Shown here: piece after piece, positions 26,887 to 35,254 of the stretch | How positions within the stretch are numbered: position 1 is the first letter of the stretch | Layout: every line of letters starts with the position of its first letter | NCBI GenBank assembly: GCA_011392765.1 | Contig: WYCW01000004.1 | Span: 884,205-948,204, forward strand | Length of the DNA stretch: 64,000 nt | From: Candidatus Thiosymbion ectosymbiont of Catanema sp. Cochon2018 | GTDB lineage: Bacteria > Pseudomonadota > Gammaproteobacteria > Chromatiales > Chromatiaceae | Direction of reading: 5' to 3' | Notes under the pieces: model-generated | Told to the model about the DNA's origin: nothing | Databases searched by the model: none | What the model saw: the letters and a program-made list of their open reading frames with translations, nothing else | Position numbers and translations under genes: made by a program

Positions 26887-27283
26887 AATCCTCCCGAAAA
26901 CATGATCTTATGTTGGGCAAAGCGATAGGATGTCGGTGAGCGCGGTGGTTCTGAGCTCGCTGGTCGGTATTCCTTCTCCCTGCACGAACCGTATCAATGG
27001 ATGGCCCGTGCCCAACACCCGTATCGGGCACGCTTTCCGGATGTTGGGCACACCGCTGCCGTGGACCATACCGACGACATGAGAGTAGCCCAATGGACGA
27101 CATGGACGGTATGGACTGCATGGACCGGGGGGCATACAGCAACCCCTGGTCCACGTGGTCCACTTGGTCCATGTCGTCCACGGCGGCTGCCGCCGTCCCT
27201 GGTGGCTTTGCCCATCCTACGGCCTGGCAGCAATTTGTTGATCGAAAAGGAATTTATAAGCGCCCACCCTGCCCTGGGCCGTG
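26887..27283. repeat. repeat-filled gap after lgt
   Basis: It contains the rest of family G (TCCTCCCGAAAACATGATC), a GGTGAGCGCGGT end, and a long imperfect hairpin of TGGACGACATGGACGGTATGG type at about 27091-27183. A reversed family G end (GATCGAAAAGGAATTTATAAG) is also present. No gene recognised. Confidence 0.55.
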
Positions 27284-27307
27284 AAAAAGCCCGGCAGGTG
27301 CCGGGCT
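27284..27307 (-). terminator. intrinsic terminator of the phasin gene
   Basis: On the minus strand AGCCCGGCACCTGCCGGGCT is followed by TTTTT, a strong stem with T-run about 90 bp after the phasin stop. Confidence 0.8.
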
Positions 27308-27396
27308 GAATCCTTTCTCGTCGCGGGAGAAACGGAGAGGACTTCCGATCCGGAAACCTCAACCGGCTCCCGGACGTAAGCCCGAATTTCTTCCCG

Positions 27397-27762
27397 TCAC
27401 ATGGTCGGAGTAGCCTTGCGGAACTGGTCGGAGAGCTTGTCCACTTCGCCTTTGATAAAGGAAGTATAGGCGTCCCGAATCTCGGTGAGCATCTCCATGC
27501 CCGTCTTGGACTCTTCCACCACGCGATCGCCGGTTTCCTTCGCCAGCTTGGTCTGTTCCTTGACGAACTCGTCGAAGCCCTTGACCTTGGTGGCCAGCTC
27601 CATCTGCTGCTTGGTCTGCTCCATCATGAAATCCATAGTCTTCATCTGACGGGAAGTCACCTTATCGAAGGTCTTCATGTTGAGCTCGGCGAGCTCCTTC
27701 AGCTTTTCCATGGTCTTGCTGCCCATCTCTTTCATCGTTTCAAGATTGTTTTCCGTGGTCAT
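27397..27762 (-). CDS. phasin family protein
   Basis: 121 residues from MTTENNLETMKEMGSKTMEK; the upstream in-frame ATG at 27831 lies in the operator region. Phasins coat polyhydroxyalkanoate granules and are mostly amphipathic helix: here MEKLKELAELNMKTFDK...MEQTKQQMELATKVKGFDEF and an alanine-poor C-terminal helix. It is transcribed in the same direction as phaR, with a TGC-rich site between them. Its expression is probably repressed by PhaR until granules titrate PhaR. No synthase gene (phaC) is in the window. Confidence 0.85.
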   Translation of the reverse strand: MTTENNLETMKEMGSKTMEKLKELAELNMKTFDKVTSRQMKTMDFMMEQTKQQMELATKVKGFDEFVKEQTKLAKETGDRVVEESKTGMEMLTEIRDAYTSFIKGEVDKLSDQFRKATPTM

Positions 27763-27795
27763 GATATATCCCCATCGGGTGAAAAATGTGTGTAA

Positions 27796-27841
27796 CCCCC
27801 AGCAATTGCTGCGGTGCAACAATTGCTGCACTGCACAATAA
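27796..27841 (-). promoter_or_regulatory. TGC-rich probable PhaR operator
   Basis: The minus strand carries two imperfect direct repeats of GCASYGCAGCAATTG (GCAGTGCAGCAATTG then GCACCGCAGCAATTG). PhaR is known to bind TGC-rich palindromic sites in front of phasin genes. The site lies 34 bp before the phasin start. Confidence 0.6.
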
Positions 27842-27873
27842 TAGTATCGGGCGGTCTTGTCAAGGGATTGTAT

Positions 27874-28338
27874 CTACTCCGACCGGTCGGACTTGCTGCC
27901 GGTCTTGAGGCCGGCGGCGCGCAGGAATTCCTTCTGGAAATCGGCCCACATCTCGACACTGCGTTGGGTCATGCGGGTGACGGTCTCCAGCGGGTCCTTG
28001 GCCAAGGTCTCGCGGAGCTGGTGCTGCTGCTTGGCGAAAACGTTCAGGGACTGCTCCAGGTAGCGGGCGAACAGGCCCTGCAGGGTTCCCCCGTAGAAAC
28101 GGATGATCTGGGCCAGCATATTGGCCGTGAACAGCGGCTTACCCGCGCTCTCCTCCTCCAGCATGATCTGCAGCAGGATAGAACGGGTGATGTCTTCCTC
28201 GTTGGTGGTATCCACCACCCGGAACTTGGTGCCCTTCATGACCAAGGCGCGCACATCGGCCACCGTGATGTACTTGCTGACCTCGGTGTCGTAAAGCCGG
28301 CGGTTCGGGTACTTCTTGATGATGCGGTCGTCAGACAT
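27874..28338 (-). CDS. phaR: polyhydroxyalkanoate synthesis repressor PhaR
   Basis: 154 residues from MSDDRIIKKYPNRRLYDTEV; the frame extends upstream but this is the family start. The N-terminal PHB_acc_N DNA-binding domain covers residues 5-65 (KYPNRRLYDTEVSKYIT, LVMKGTKFRVVD). The PHB accumulation domain follows (DITRSILLQIMLEEES...FYGGTLQGLFARYLEQSL). It senses PHA granules and represses phasin genes. The adjacent phasin gene with a TGC-rich upstream site is the expected target. Confidence 0.93.
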   Translation of the reverse strand: MSDDRIIKKYPNRRLYDTEVSKYITVADVRALVMKGTKFRVVDTTNEEDITRSILLQIMLEEESAGKPLFTANMLAQIIRFYGGTLQGLFARYLEQSLNVFAKQQHQLRETLAKDPLETVTRMTQRSVEMWADFQKEFLRAAGLKTGSKSDRSE

Positions 28339-28693
28339 AGGACTGTGGTTCAAACTATTCCGCTGCCGGCAGAATGTTCCGAAACGGGGTACTAGTCGCA
28401 GCGTCAATCCTCGGGGACCTTGAAAAAACCCTTCCCTGCTGCCATGGGATTCTGCAACGCGCGAAGTCGAACCTGCGCTTTCGACCTGGCTCCAGGTTCG
28501 ATCAATCATTCGATCGGACAGAGTGGGCTGTCCCGGCCCCCCCCCCCCCACGGGCACCCTGAAATTTTCAAGGTGTCTGCCGAGCAATCAGTATAACCCA
28601 GGTGCATCGGGCATCGGTCGATACAAGCCGAATAACTTACCGCGTGTGAGGTCTCACCGTACCCGCTGCAAGCGTTCCGGAGCATCCCACGAC

Positions 28694-29863
28694 ATGACCC
28701 AGGACCCCATCGTCGATACCATCTTTCTCGTGTTTACCGGCGCCGCGGTGCTTGCCACCCTGGCACTGGCCGCCCGCCAATCCCTGCTGCTGGCCTACAT
28801 CGCACTGGGCGTCCTGTTCGGTCCCTCCGGGATCGGCCTGATGGAAGACGCCGCGATCGCCTCGGACATCGCCCATATCGGGATCATGTTCCTGCTGTTC
28901 CTGCTCGGCCTGGACCTCAACCCCAAAGAACTGGTGCAGAGCGTGCGCCGCACCACCCTGGTGACCCTGGGCAGCTCGTTCACCCTGGCCGCCGTCGGTC
29001 TGGGTATCGGGCTGGCCGTCGGCTTCTCGCTGTTGGAATCCCTGGTGCTCGGAGGCGCCATGAGCTTCTCCAGCACCATCATCGGGCTCAAGCTGTTGCC
29101 CACCACCGTGCTGCACCACCAACGGATGGGGGAGATCATCATCAGCATCCTGTTGCTGCAGGACCTGATCGCCATCGCCATGCTGTTATTGTTGCGCGGG
29201 GCGGCTACCGGCGACGCACCCTGGACCGGCATCGCCCTGATGTTGCCGATGTTACCGGCCCTGGCACTGTTCGCCGGCCTGTGCGCCCGCTTCCTGTTGA
29301 TCCCCCTGATCAGGCGGTTCGATACCATCCGGGAGTACATCTTCCTGGTTGCCATCGGCTGGTGCATGGGCATGGCCGAGTTGGGAGGAGTTCTGGGTCT
29401 GTCCCACGAGATCGGGGCCTTCATCGCCGGCGTGGCCCTGGCCTCCAGCCCCATCGCCATCTATATCGCCGACAGCCTGCGGCCGTTACGGGACTTCTTC
29501 CTGGTGCTCTTCTTCTTCAGCATCGGCGTCCGGTTCGAGCTCGGAATGCTCACCGACGTCCTATTCCCCGCCGCCCTGGTCGCTGGTGCCACCCTGGCTC
29601 TCAAGCCGGTGGTCTTCCGTTGGCTATTGACCCGCATCGGCGATCCGATGCAACGTTCTACGGAGATCGGCTACCGCCTGGGACAGATGAGCGAATTCTC
29701 CATGCTCATCGGTGCCCTGGCGCTGCAGCTATCCGTCATCGGGGCCCGGGTGTCCTATACGATTCAACTCGCCACCATCCTCACCTTCGTGGTCTCCTCC
29801 TACCTGGTAGTAAAGCGCTTCCCGACACCGATTGCGCTCTCCGACGACCTCCGGCAGGATTGA
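28694..29863 (+). CDS. CPA2 family cation:proton antiporter (Kef-type, no RCK domain)
   Basis: 389 residues, about 12 membrane segments, from the ATG at 28694 (MTQDPIVDTIFLVFTGAAVL). The Na/H exchanger fold is seen in LLAYIALGVLFGPSGIGL, IGIMFLLFLLGLDLNP (the conserved acidic residue of CPA2), AMSFSSTIIGLKLLPT, and LSHEIGAFIAGVALASSP. KefB/KefC carry a C-terminal TrkA-N nucleotide-binding domain; it is absent here. It probably exchanges K+ or Na+ for H+ at the inner membrane. Substrate not determinable. Confidence 0.88.
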   Translation: MTQDPIVDTIFLVFTGAAVLATLALAARQSLLLAYIALGVLFGPSGIGLMEDAAIASDIAHIGIMFLLFLLGLDLNPKELVQSVRRTTLVTLGSSFTLAAVGLGIGLAVGFSLLESLVLGGAMSFSSTIIGLKLLPTTVLHHQRMGEIIISILLLQDLIAIAMLLLLRGAATGDAPWTGIALMLPMLPALALFAGLCARFLLIPLIRRFDTIREYIFLVAIGWCMGMAELGGVLGLSHEIGAFIAGVALASSPIAIYIADSLRPLRDFFLVLFFFSIGVRFELGMLTDVLFPAALVAGATLALKPVVFRWLLTRIGDPMQRSTEIGYRLGQMSEFSMLIGALALQLSVIGARVSYTIQLATILTFVVSSYLVVKRFPTPIALSDDLRQD

Positions 29864-29917
29864 GCCTGGATCTGTGCCGGTGCGTATAAACCTTTTCAAT
29901 CCGCAGATTACACAGAT

Positions 29918-30204
29918 TGTTTGGAGTGCGGCGGCAATCCGACTCCAGTTCTTATCGGAATCCGCAGTGTTTGACGTAACCACCGGGTTGGCCGTGGCGT
30001 ACCTGCCCGCCGCCGCTTTGGATTCGGCAACGCATCCGTTCCCTGCCAAGGTGTTGCGGTCAGGGGAAAGCGCCGTCGCCGCGGCGCGTGTGGAATCCGG
30101 TGCTCAGGTTCCCGACAAACACCGCCGGTATCCTCCATCGCTGAGGTTCGATTTACCGCGCCATTTTGCCGGCGCACTCCAAAGCGGTCCGGAATCCATA
30201 AAGA
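29918..30204 (+). repeat. family F repeat with family E-type end
   Basis: 29921-30105 matches 21654-21858; the right end GTCCGGAATCCATAAAGAGCC (30184-30204) matches the family E terminus at 2317-2337. Hairpin DNA with CTGAACGGTTAC / GTAACCGTTCAGCCCCCC arms follows at 30299-30400. The gap 29864-30547 shows no gene. Confidence 0.65.
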
Positions 30205-30547
30205 GCCAACATGCAATAATCTGCGAGAATCTGCGCAATCTGTGGATAAAATCTACGGATAAAAGAATATCGTTCGCGGTCATAGGTGTTCGGGATTTCG
30301 TAACCGTTCAGCCCCCCTCTAAATCCTGATCCTGAAAACGAGAAATCAAAGGGTTACGTCCGAACTGGGCCGAAATCCAGAGGGGGGGCTGAACGGTTAC
30401 CATATTATGAAGTTAACAAGCGTTTTGCCGCCTCTAAAACAACAAGCATAACTCCATGAAATTTAAGCGAAAAAAACCCGAACACCTATGCGTTCGCGGT
30501 AATGACTCATCTGTGCCAGGTACATCAACAACATCAGGAGAAACCCT

Positions 30548-31174
30548 ATGAAACTCCACTCCGACTCCATCACCGACGGCCGACCCATCCCGAGTGAATT
30601 CGCCTTTTGTGTGCCCGATCCGGAAAGTCATGTCCGCCTGGGGGCGAATCGCAATCCGCACCTGGCCTGGTCCGACCTCCCCGCAGGCACCCAGTCACTG
30701 GTGTTCATCTGTCACGACTCGGACGTACCCAGTCGCCCCGACGACGTGAATCAGGAGGGGAGGGAAGTACCGGCGGATCTGCCGCGGGTGGATTTCACCC
30801 ACTGGGTACTGGTGGATCTGAAGCCGGACCGCGACGGCATCGCCGCAGGCGAATTCTGTTCGGAGGTAACCGCCCGCGGCAAGCCGGGGCCGGAGGGGCG
30901 CGACGGCACCCGGCACGGCATCAACAGTTACACCGACTGGTTCGCCGGCGATGACCAGATGGCCGGCGACTATTACGGCTACGACGGCCCCTGCCCGCCC
31001 TGGAACGACTCCATCGTCCACCACTACCACTTTACACTGTATGCCCTGGACCTCCCGCGCTGTCCGGTCGAGGGGCGTTTCGGCCGTGAGCAGGTGTTGT
31101 CTGCGATTCAGGGCCACATACTGGCCCAGGCAAGCATTGTGGGGACCTACAAAACCAATCCCAACGCCAAATGA
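30548..31174 (+). CDS. YbhB/YbcL (PEBP/Raf kinase inhibitor-like) family protein
   Basis: 208 residues, with a good ribosome site (CAGGAGAAACCCT) before ATG. The phosphatidylethanolamine-binding-protein fold is seen in NRNPHLAWSDLPAGTQSL, CHDSDVPSR (D..P anion site), FTHWVLVDL, GYDGPCPPWND and HHYHFTLYALDL. Bacterial members bind small anionic ligands; the physiological role is not known. It is longer than YbhB (158 aa) because of insertions around residues 75-95 and 115-135. Stands alone. Confidence 0.88.
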   Translation: MKLHSDSITDGRPIPSEFAFCVPDPESHVRLGANRNPHLAWSDLPAGTQSLVFICHDSDVPSRPDDVNQEGREVPADLPRVDFTHWVLVDLKPDRDGIAAGEFCSEVTARGKPGPEGRDGTRHGINSYTDWFAGDDQMAGDYYGYDGPCPPWNDSIVHHYHFTLYALDLPRCPVEGRFGREQVLSAIQGHILAQASIVGTYKTNPNAK

Positions 31175-31193
31175 CACAGGAGGGGCCTTCTGG

Positions 31194-31330
31194 GGCGTGT
31201 TGACATTTAATAAGGAGTAAATCCCAACCTCCGCGCTCGTCTTCTAATGGTACAGGATTTCCAGGATTAACAGGGTGTTATAATTGTTACTTAAGAAAAT
31301 AACCCTGTGAATCCTGTATCATTAGGAGAC
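31194..31330. repeat. GTTGACATTTA end and a hairpin before the methylase
   Basis: TGTTGACATTTA at 31198-31209 matches the element ends at 42107 and 42196. A 78-bp imperfect hairpin (TACAGGATTTCCAGGATTAACAGG and inverse) follows at 31251-31323. No gene in 31175-31442. Confidence 0.5.
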
Positions 31331-31442
31331 AGACCCGGAGGTCAGGACGTGTTGCGGGACTTGGCGGCGCAGATTGGGACGGCAATCCCCGGTAAGATGT
31401 GCGGACAAGTGGCATTGTGAAACCGAAGATAATCGATTAACG

Positions 31443-32309
31443 ATGGAATACCGCAAAATCAATCCACCACAAGCACTTCCCCTTGATGATTCGATAATTA
31501 TCGAAGGAGATGCGCTATATGCTCTTAGGACGCTTCCTGAACGATCGATACGGTGTGCAGTAACCTCACCTCCTTACTGGGGGCTACGGGACTATGGGAT
31601 TGATTGTCAAATAGGTTTGGAAACCAGCTTACCCCGATTCTTAAACCACCTTGTTGCAATTTTCAATGAACTGAAACGGGTCTTGCGTGATGATGGAACC
31701 CTGTGGTTGAATATTGGTGATGGTTACACCAGTGGTAACCGTGGTTATCGCGCAAGCGACAGGAAGAACCCTGCAAGGGCAATGTCGGTAAGACCTGATA
31801 CCCCTGAAGGCTTGAAACCCAAAGATCTTCAAGGTATCCCCTGGAGACTGGCTTTTGCTCTTCAGGATAATGGTTGGTATCTGAGAAGTGATATTGTTTG
31901 GCATAAGCCTAATGCCATGCCGGAAAGCGTTAAGGATAGACCCACGAGGTCGCATGAATATTTGTTCATGCTTACCAAGTCCGAACGGTATTACTACGAT
32001 TATGAATCGGTTAAAGAAGTGGGCTTAAATGGAAAGCTTCGCAATCGTAGAAGCGTATGGAGTATTAATACACAAGGTTTTCCCGGCGCACACTTTGCTA
32101 CCTTTCCGACCCGATTAATTGAACCCTGTATTCTGGCATCCACTCGTCCTGGTGATTATGTGCTTGACCCGTTTTTCGGTTCAGGAACCGTAGGTGTTAC
32201 ATGCCTGGAGCTACATAGAAAATATATAGAACTTAATCCTAAATATATCGCATTGGCAATAGATAGACTAAGTGCTGCGGAAGACAGCGTTATAAAGATT
32301 GCTGTTTGA
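31443..32309 (+). CDS. type II DNA methyltransferase, probable N4-cytosine, CCCGGG-type
   Basis: 288 residues from MEYRKINPPQALPLDD. The catalytic motif TSPPYWGLRDYG (residues 41-52) comes before the AdoMet-binding DPFFGSGTVGV near the C-terminus: class beta order. The SPPY form is typical of N4-cytosine enzymes. The following gene resembles the XcyI/Cfr9I nuclease family, which cuts CCCGGG, so this is the likely site (inference). AT-richer than its neighbours, so probably acquired. The partner nuclease appears crippled, leaving the methylase as an orphan. Confidence 0.85.
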   Translation: MEYRKINPPQALPLDDSIIIEGDALYALRTLPERSIRCAVTSPPYWGLRDYGIDCQIGLETSLPRFLNHLVAIFNELKRVLRDDGTLWLNIGDGYTSGNRGYRASDRKNPARAMSVRPDTPEGLKPKDLQGIPWRLAFALQDNGWYLRSDIVWHKPNAMPESVKDRPTRSHEYLFMLTKSERYYYDYESVKEVGLNGKLRNRRSVWSINTQGFPGAHFATFPTRLIEPCILASTRPGDYVLDPFFGSGTVGVTCLELHRKYIELNPKYIALAIDRLSAAEDSVIKIAV

Positions 32310-32317
32310 CGTTTGAC

Positions 32318-32803
32318 ATGAATATTCCGATACCAGAACTACAGATAGACTTTTCTTTTGCCCTTGGGCAAATTAGAAGCGTGTATCTTCAAGACGCACT
32401 GAGCAAAACCTTAGATAGTATAGATCTTCCTGTCCTTGATAATCAGCTTTCTCGGTATGTGCCCCAGGATAATCTGAAGACACTTGCTAAGCGGGGACTA
32501 CGTGGCGAATTGGTTTTCCCCGTGCCATGTATGTTGGAAGCAAATCCCTTTCTGTTGGGTTATTACCGGTTGTTGATGGGGTTCAGCCAGAAAGAGTTTT
32601 ATACGACGAAGTTTGGTGTTTCCAGCTTCAAGTCAATGGAAGTAAAAGGAACGTTAACTGATAGCAACAAGGATAGATTACCTCAACTATGTGAAGGTAT
32701 GGTTGGCAGTGCATGTGCCCTACTTGATGGAATCGGGATTGATGATGAGTATGAAGACTTCAAAAACCGGGTGATTGCCCTTACCGGCATCAAGACCGAA
32801 TGA
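32318..32803 (+). CDS. XcyI-like restriction endonuclease, internally deleted
   Basis: 161 residues from the ATG at 32318; a TTG at 32306 overlapping the methylase is possible. The N-terminal part (LQIDFSFALGQIRSVYLQDA, then LLGYYRLLMGFSQKEFYTTK) resembles XcyI/Cfr9I-type enzymes of about 330 residues. The end EYEDFKNRVIALTGI resembles what I recall of their C-terminal tail. The middle, which should hold the D...ExK catalytic residues, is missing: ALLDGIGI runs straight into DDEYEDF. The frame is intact, so a shortened protein could be made, but probably without cleavage activity. Confidence 0.6.
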   Translation: MNIPIPELQIDFSFALGQIRSVYLQDALSKTLDSIDLPVLDNQLSRYVPQDNLKTLAKRGLRGELVFPVPCMLEANPFLLGYYRLLMGFSQKEFYTTKFGVSSFKSMEVKGTLTDSNKDRLPQLCEGMVGSACALLDGIGIDDEYEDFKNRVIALTGIKTE

Positions 32804-32859
32804 GATAATTGTCCGATTGGATAGCTGGGCCTATCGTTAAGAAATACAAGAAACCAACC

Positions 32860-33567
32860 ATGGACATAAAGGCAATCGTCGAGAGAAACGATACCATACC
32901 AGGTCGCATATTCGATCTGGTGGTACAAATGCTGATTGTGCTCTCTATCGTCACGTTTTCCGTGGAAACCTTGCCCGACCTCGATACCGGTACCAGAGAG
33001 CTGCTTGAGATTACGGAAGTAATCATAGTAATAATATTCACGCTCGAGTATTTGCTCAGGCTGTACGTGGCGGAGAAAAAGCTGAGTTATGTCCTGAGCT
33101 TTTACGGGGTTGTGGATTTGATCGCGATCCTTCCGTTTTACATTTCATCCGGCGTTGACCTGCAATCGGTAAGGATATTTCGGATGTTACGCTTTTTTCG
33201 CGCGATCAAGCTGTTCCGATACAACAAGGCCATGGGGAGGTTTTTACGGGCGTTTGCGATCATAAAGGAGGAGATTATTCTATTCACCGTGGTAACGGCA
33301 ATGCTTTTGTACCTATCGGCCGTCGGGATTTATTTTTTCGAAAACGAGGCCCAACCGGAGGCATTCAAAAGTATTTTCCATAGCTTATGGTGGGCCGTCG
33401 CCACTCTGACAACAGTGGGGTACGGCGATATTTATCCCGTAACGATAGGCGGCAGAATATTTACCTTTGTCATTTTAATGATCGGTTTGGGTATAATCGC
33501 CGTGCCGGCAGGGTTGCTGGCGTCCGCGCTGTCGAGGGTCAGCATGGAAGATCATGAGGAAAAATAA
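32860..33567 (+). CDS. voltage-gated-type potassium channel
   Basis: 235 residues from ATG (MDIKAIVERNDTIPGRI); a TTG at 32809 would add 17. Six membrane segments: an S4-like RIFRMLRFFRAIKLFRYNK with regularly spaced Arg/Lys, and a pore with the selectivity filter TTVGYGDIYP (residues about 198-207). It should form a homotetrameric K+ channel in the inner membrane. There is no C-terminal regulatory domain. It starts 5-57 bp after the nuclease remnant in the same direction; whether the link is functional is unclear. Confidence 0.88.
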   Translation: MDIKAIVERNDTIPGRIFDLVVQMLIVLSIVTFSVETLPDLDTGTRELLEITEVIIVIIFTLEYLLRLYVAEKKLSYVLSFYGVVDLIAILPFYISSGVDLQSVRIFRMLRFFRAIKLFRYNKAMGRFLRAFAIIKEEIILFTVVTAMLLYLSAVGIYFFENEAQPEAFKSIFHSLWWAVATLTTVGYGDIYPVTIGGRIFTFVILMIGLGIIAVPAGLLASALSRVSMEDHEEK

Positions 33568-33702
33568 GGACGCTTACCCGGTTTTGACCTCTTTCCCATC
33601 CTGAATTAAGCTCTACTTTCCCGCTTCCGAAATCGGTGGCCGAGCGGCAGCAAAATTTGTTGCCTGTGGGAAATTTTTCAACGACATAGCGTTGCTTTCA
33701 TC

Positions 33703-34425
33703 ATGGAAACCGCATTGAATTTCGAGAAAGTCTGGCAGTTGTTCCAGGAAACGGACCGTAAATTCCAGAAAACGGACCGTGAGTTCCAGGAGATGCAGCA
33801 GGCCTGGGAGCGTAGAGCCCAAGAGACGGACCGCATGTTCCGGGAAACGGACCGCAAATTCCAGGAAACGGATCGCAAGTTCCAGGAGACACAACGAGCC
33901 TTGGATCGCAAGTTCCAAGAGACGGACCGTAAGTTTCAGGAGTCGCAACGGGCCTTGAACCGCAGATTCCAGGAAACGGACAAGAAGATGAAGGCCCTGC
34001 AGGAGCTATTCGAAGGCCAGTGGGGCAAGTTGGTGGAGAGCCTGGTCGAAGGGGATCTGGTTCGCTTGTTGGAGAGGCGTGACATCCGGATCAACGATAC
34101 CTCGACTCGGCGTAAGGGCTGTCGGGATGGGGAGAACTACGAGTTCGACATCATCGCCCACAATGGAGAGGAGATCGTCATCGTGGAGGTGAAGACGACC
34201 CTGCGGGGCGGACTGGTCGAGAAATTCATCGAGCGCCTCCAGCGCGCCAAGCATTACCTGCCCGAGTACAGAAACCATACGGTATTCGGCGCGGTGGCCT
34301 ATTTGCGCGCGGAGCAGGGGAGCGACCGCCAGGCGCAGAACCAGGGGTTGTTCGTGATTCGGGCTACGGGCGACAGCGCTGCCATTGTCAATCCCGTGGG
34401 CTTTGAGCCCCGGGAGTTCGGTTAG
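33703..34425 (+). CDS. heptad-repeat coiled-coil protein with PD-(D/E)XK-like C-terminal domain
   Basis: 240 residues. Residues about 10-95 are near-perfect 7-residue repeats (ETDRKFQ variants, at least ten), encoded by a 21-bp tandem array. Such a stretch should form a long coiled coil and is prone to length change. The C-terminal domain has EFD149...EIVIVE162VK164, the acidic-E-x-K layout of PD-(D/E)XK nuclease folds, followed by FIERLQRAKHYLPEYRNHTV. Similar proteins in cyanobacteria are called DUF3782. Nuclease activity is inferred, not shown. It stands between the K+ channel and the UmpAB operon. Confidence 0.75.
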   Translation: METALNFEKVWQLFQETDRKFQKTDREFQEMQQAWERRAQETDRMFRETDRKFQETDRKFQETQRALDRKFQETDRKFQESQRALNRRFQETDKKMKALQELFEGQWGKLVESLVEGDLVRLLERRDIRINDTSTRRKGCRDGENYEFDIIAHNGEEIVIVEVKTTLRGGLVEKFIERLQRAKHYLPEYRNHTVFGAVAYLRAEQGSDRQAQNQGLFVIRATGDSAAIVNPVGFEPREFG

Positions 34426-34519
34426 ACATGGCATTAAGATCCTTAGAGTGACCCGAATCTTTTTGCGATCAGGTTCCGGAGGGGACTGACATGGTTAGGC
34501 AGGGGACAAGAACCCGCTG

Positions 34520-35254
34520 ATGAAATCCTTGGTGCCTGAACTGCTGAAATCCCTGACCGGCAGCGTCAAGGATCTCCTGCCGATCATCGGGGTGATCGCT
34601 TTCTTCCAACTCCTGGTGCTTAGTCGGCCCATCCCCAATCTCCTGGAGCTGCTCTGGGGCACCCTGCTGGTGGTGCTGGGACTGACCCTGTTCATCCAGG
34701 GACTCAAACTCAGCCTGTTCCCGATCGGCGAGAGTATGGCGTGGGACTTTGCCGCCAAGGGCAGTCTGCTATGGCTGTTGCTGTTCGCCTTCGCCCTGGG
34801 CTTTGGGACCGCGATCGCCGAGCCGGCCCTGATTACCGTGGCCCAGAAGGCCGCTGAAGTGGCGGCCCTCGGGGGGATGATTGCCGATACGCCGGATGCC
34901 CGCGGGGCCTACGCCGAGGGGTTGCGCTATACCGTCGCCCTGTCGGTGGGGCTGGCCATCGTCATCGGTGTCCTGCGCATCCTGCGGGGGTGGCCGATTC
35001 AGTATCTGATCATCGGCGGTTATCTCGGGGTAGTGGTCATGACGATGTTCGCCCCCCGGGAAATCATCGGTATCGCCTATGACTCCGGCGGCGTCACCAC
35101 CTCCACCATCACCGTACCCCTGGTGACGGCCCTGGGCGTGGGGCTCGCCACCAGCATCAAGGGACGCAATCCCATGATCGACGGCTTCGGGCTCGTCGCC
35201 TTCGCCGCCCTGATGCCCATCATCTTCGTCATGGGTTACGGGATCCTGCTGTGA
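34520..35254 (+). CDS. umpA: DUF1538 membrane protein, UmpA-like antiporter subunit
   Basis: 244 residues, about six membrane segments. DUF1538 signature: [20 protein letters not shown] and [15 protein letters not shown] near the C-terminus, and an N-terminal [12 protein letters not shown] half. A DUF1538 pair (UmpA-UmpB) from Halomonas has been reported as a two-component Na+(K+)/H+ antiporter. The next gene is the second DUF1538 protein with a GTGA overlap, so a heteromer is likely. The Ump assignment rests on family and gene pairing. Confidence 0.8.
   Translation: MKSLVPELLKSLTGSVKDLLPIIGVIAFFQLLVLSRPIPNLLELLWGTLLVVLGLTLFIQGLKLSLFPIGESMAWDFAAKGSLLWLLLFAFALGFGTAIAEPALITVAQKAAEVAALGGMIADTPDARGAYAEGLRYTVALSVGLAIVIGVLRILRGWPIQYLIIGGYLGVVVMTMFAPREIIGIAYDSGGVTTSTITVPLVTALGVGLATSIKGRNPMIDGFGLVAFAALMPIIFVMGYGILL

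Noticed and set aside
28523-28693. N-terminal extension of the Kef-type antiporter
   Set aside because: The 57 extra residues come from a poly-C and repeat-like stretch; the ATG at 28694 starts directly before the first membrane helix.
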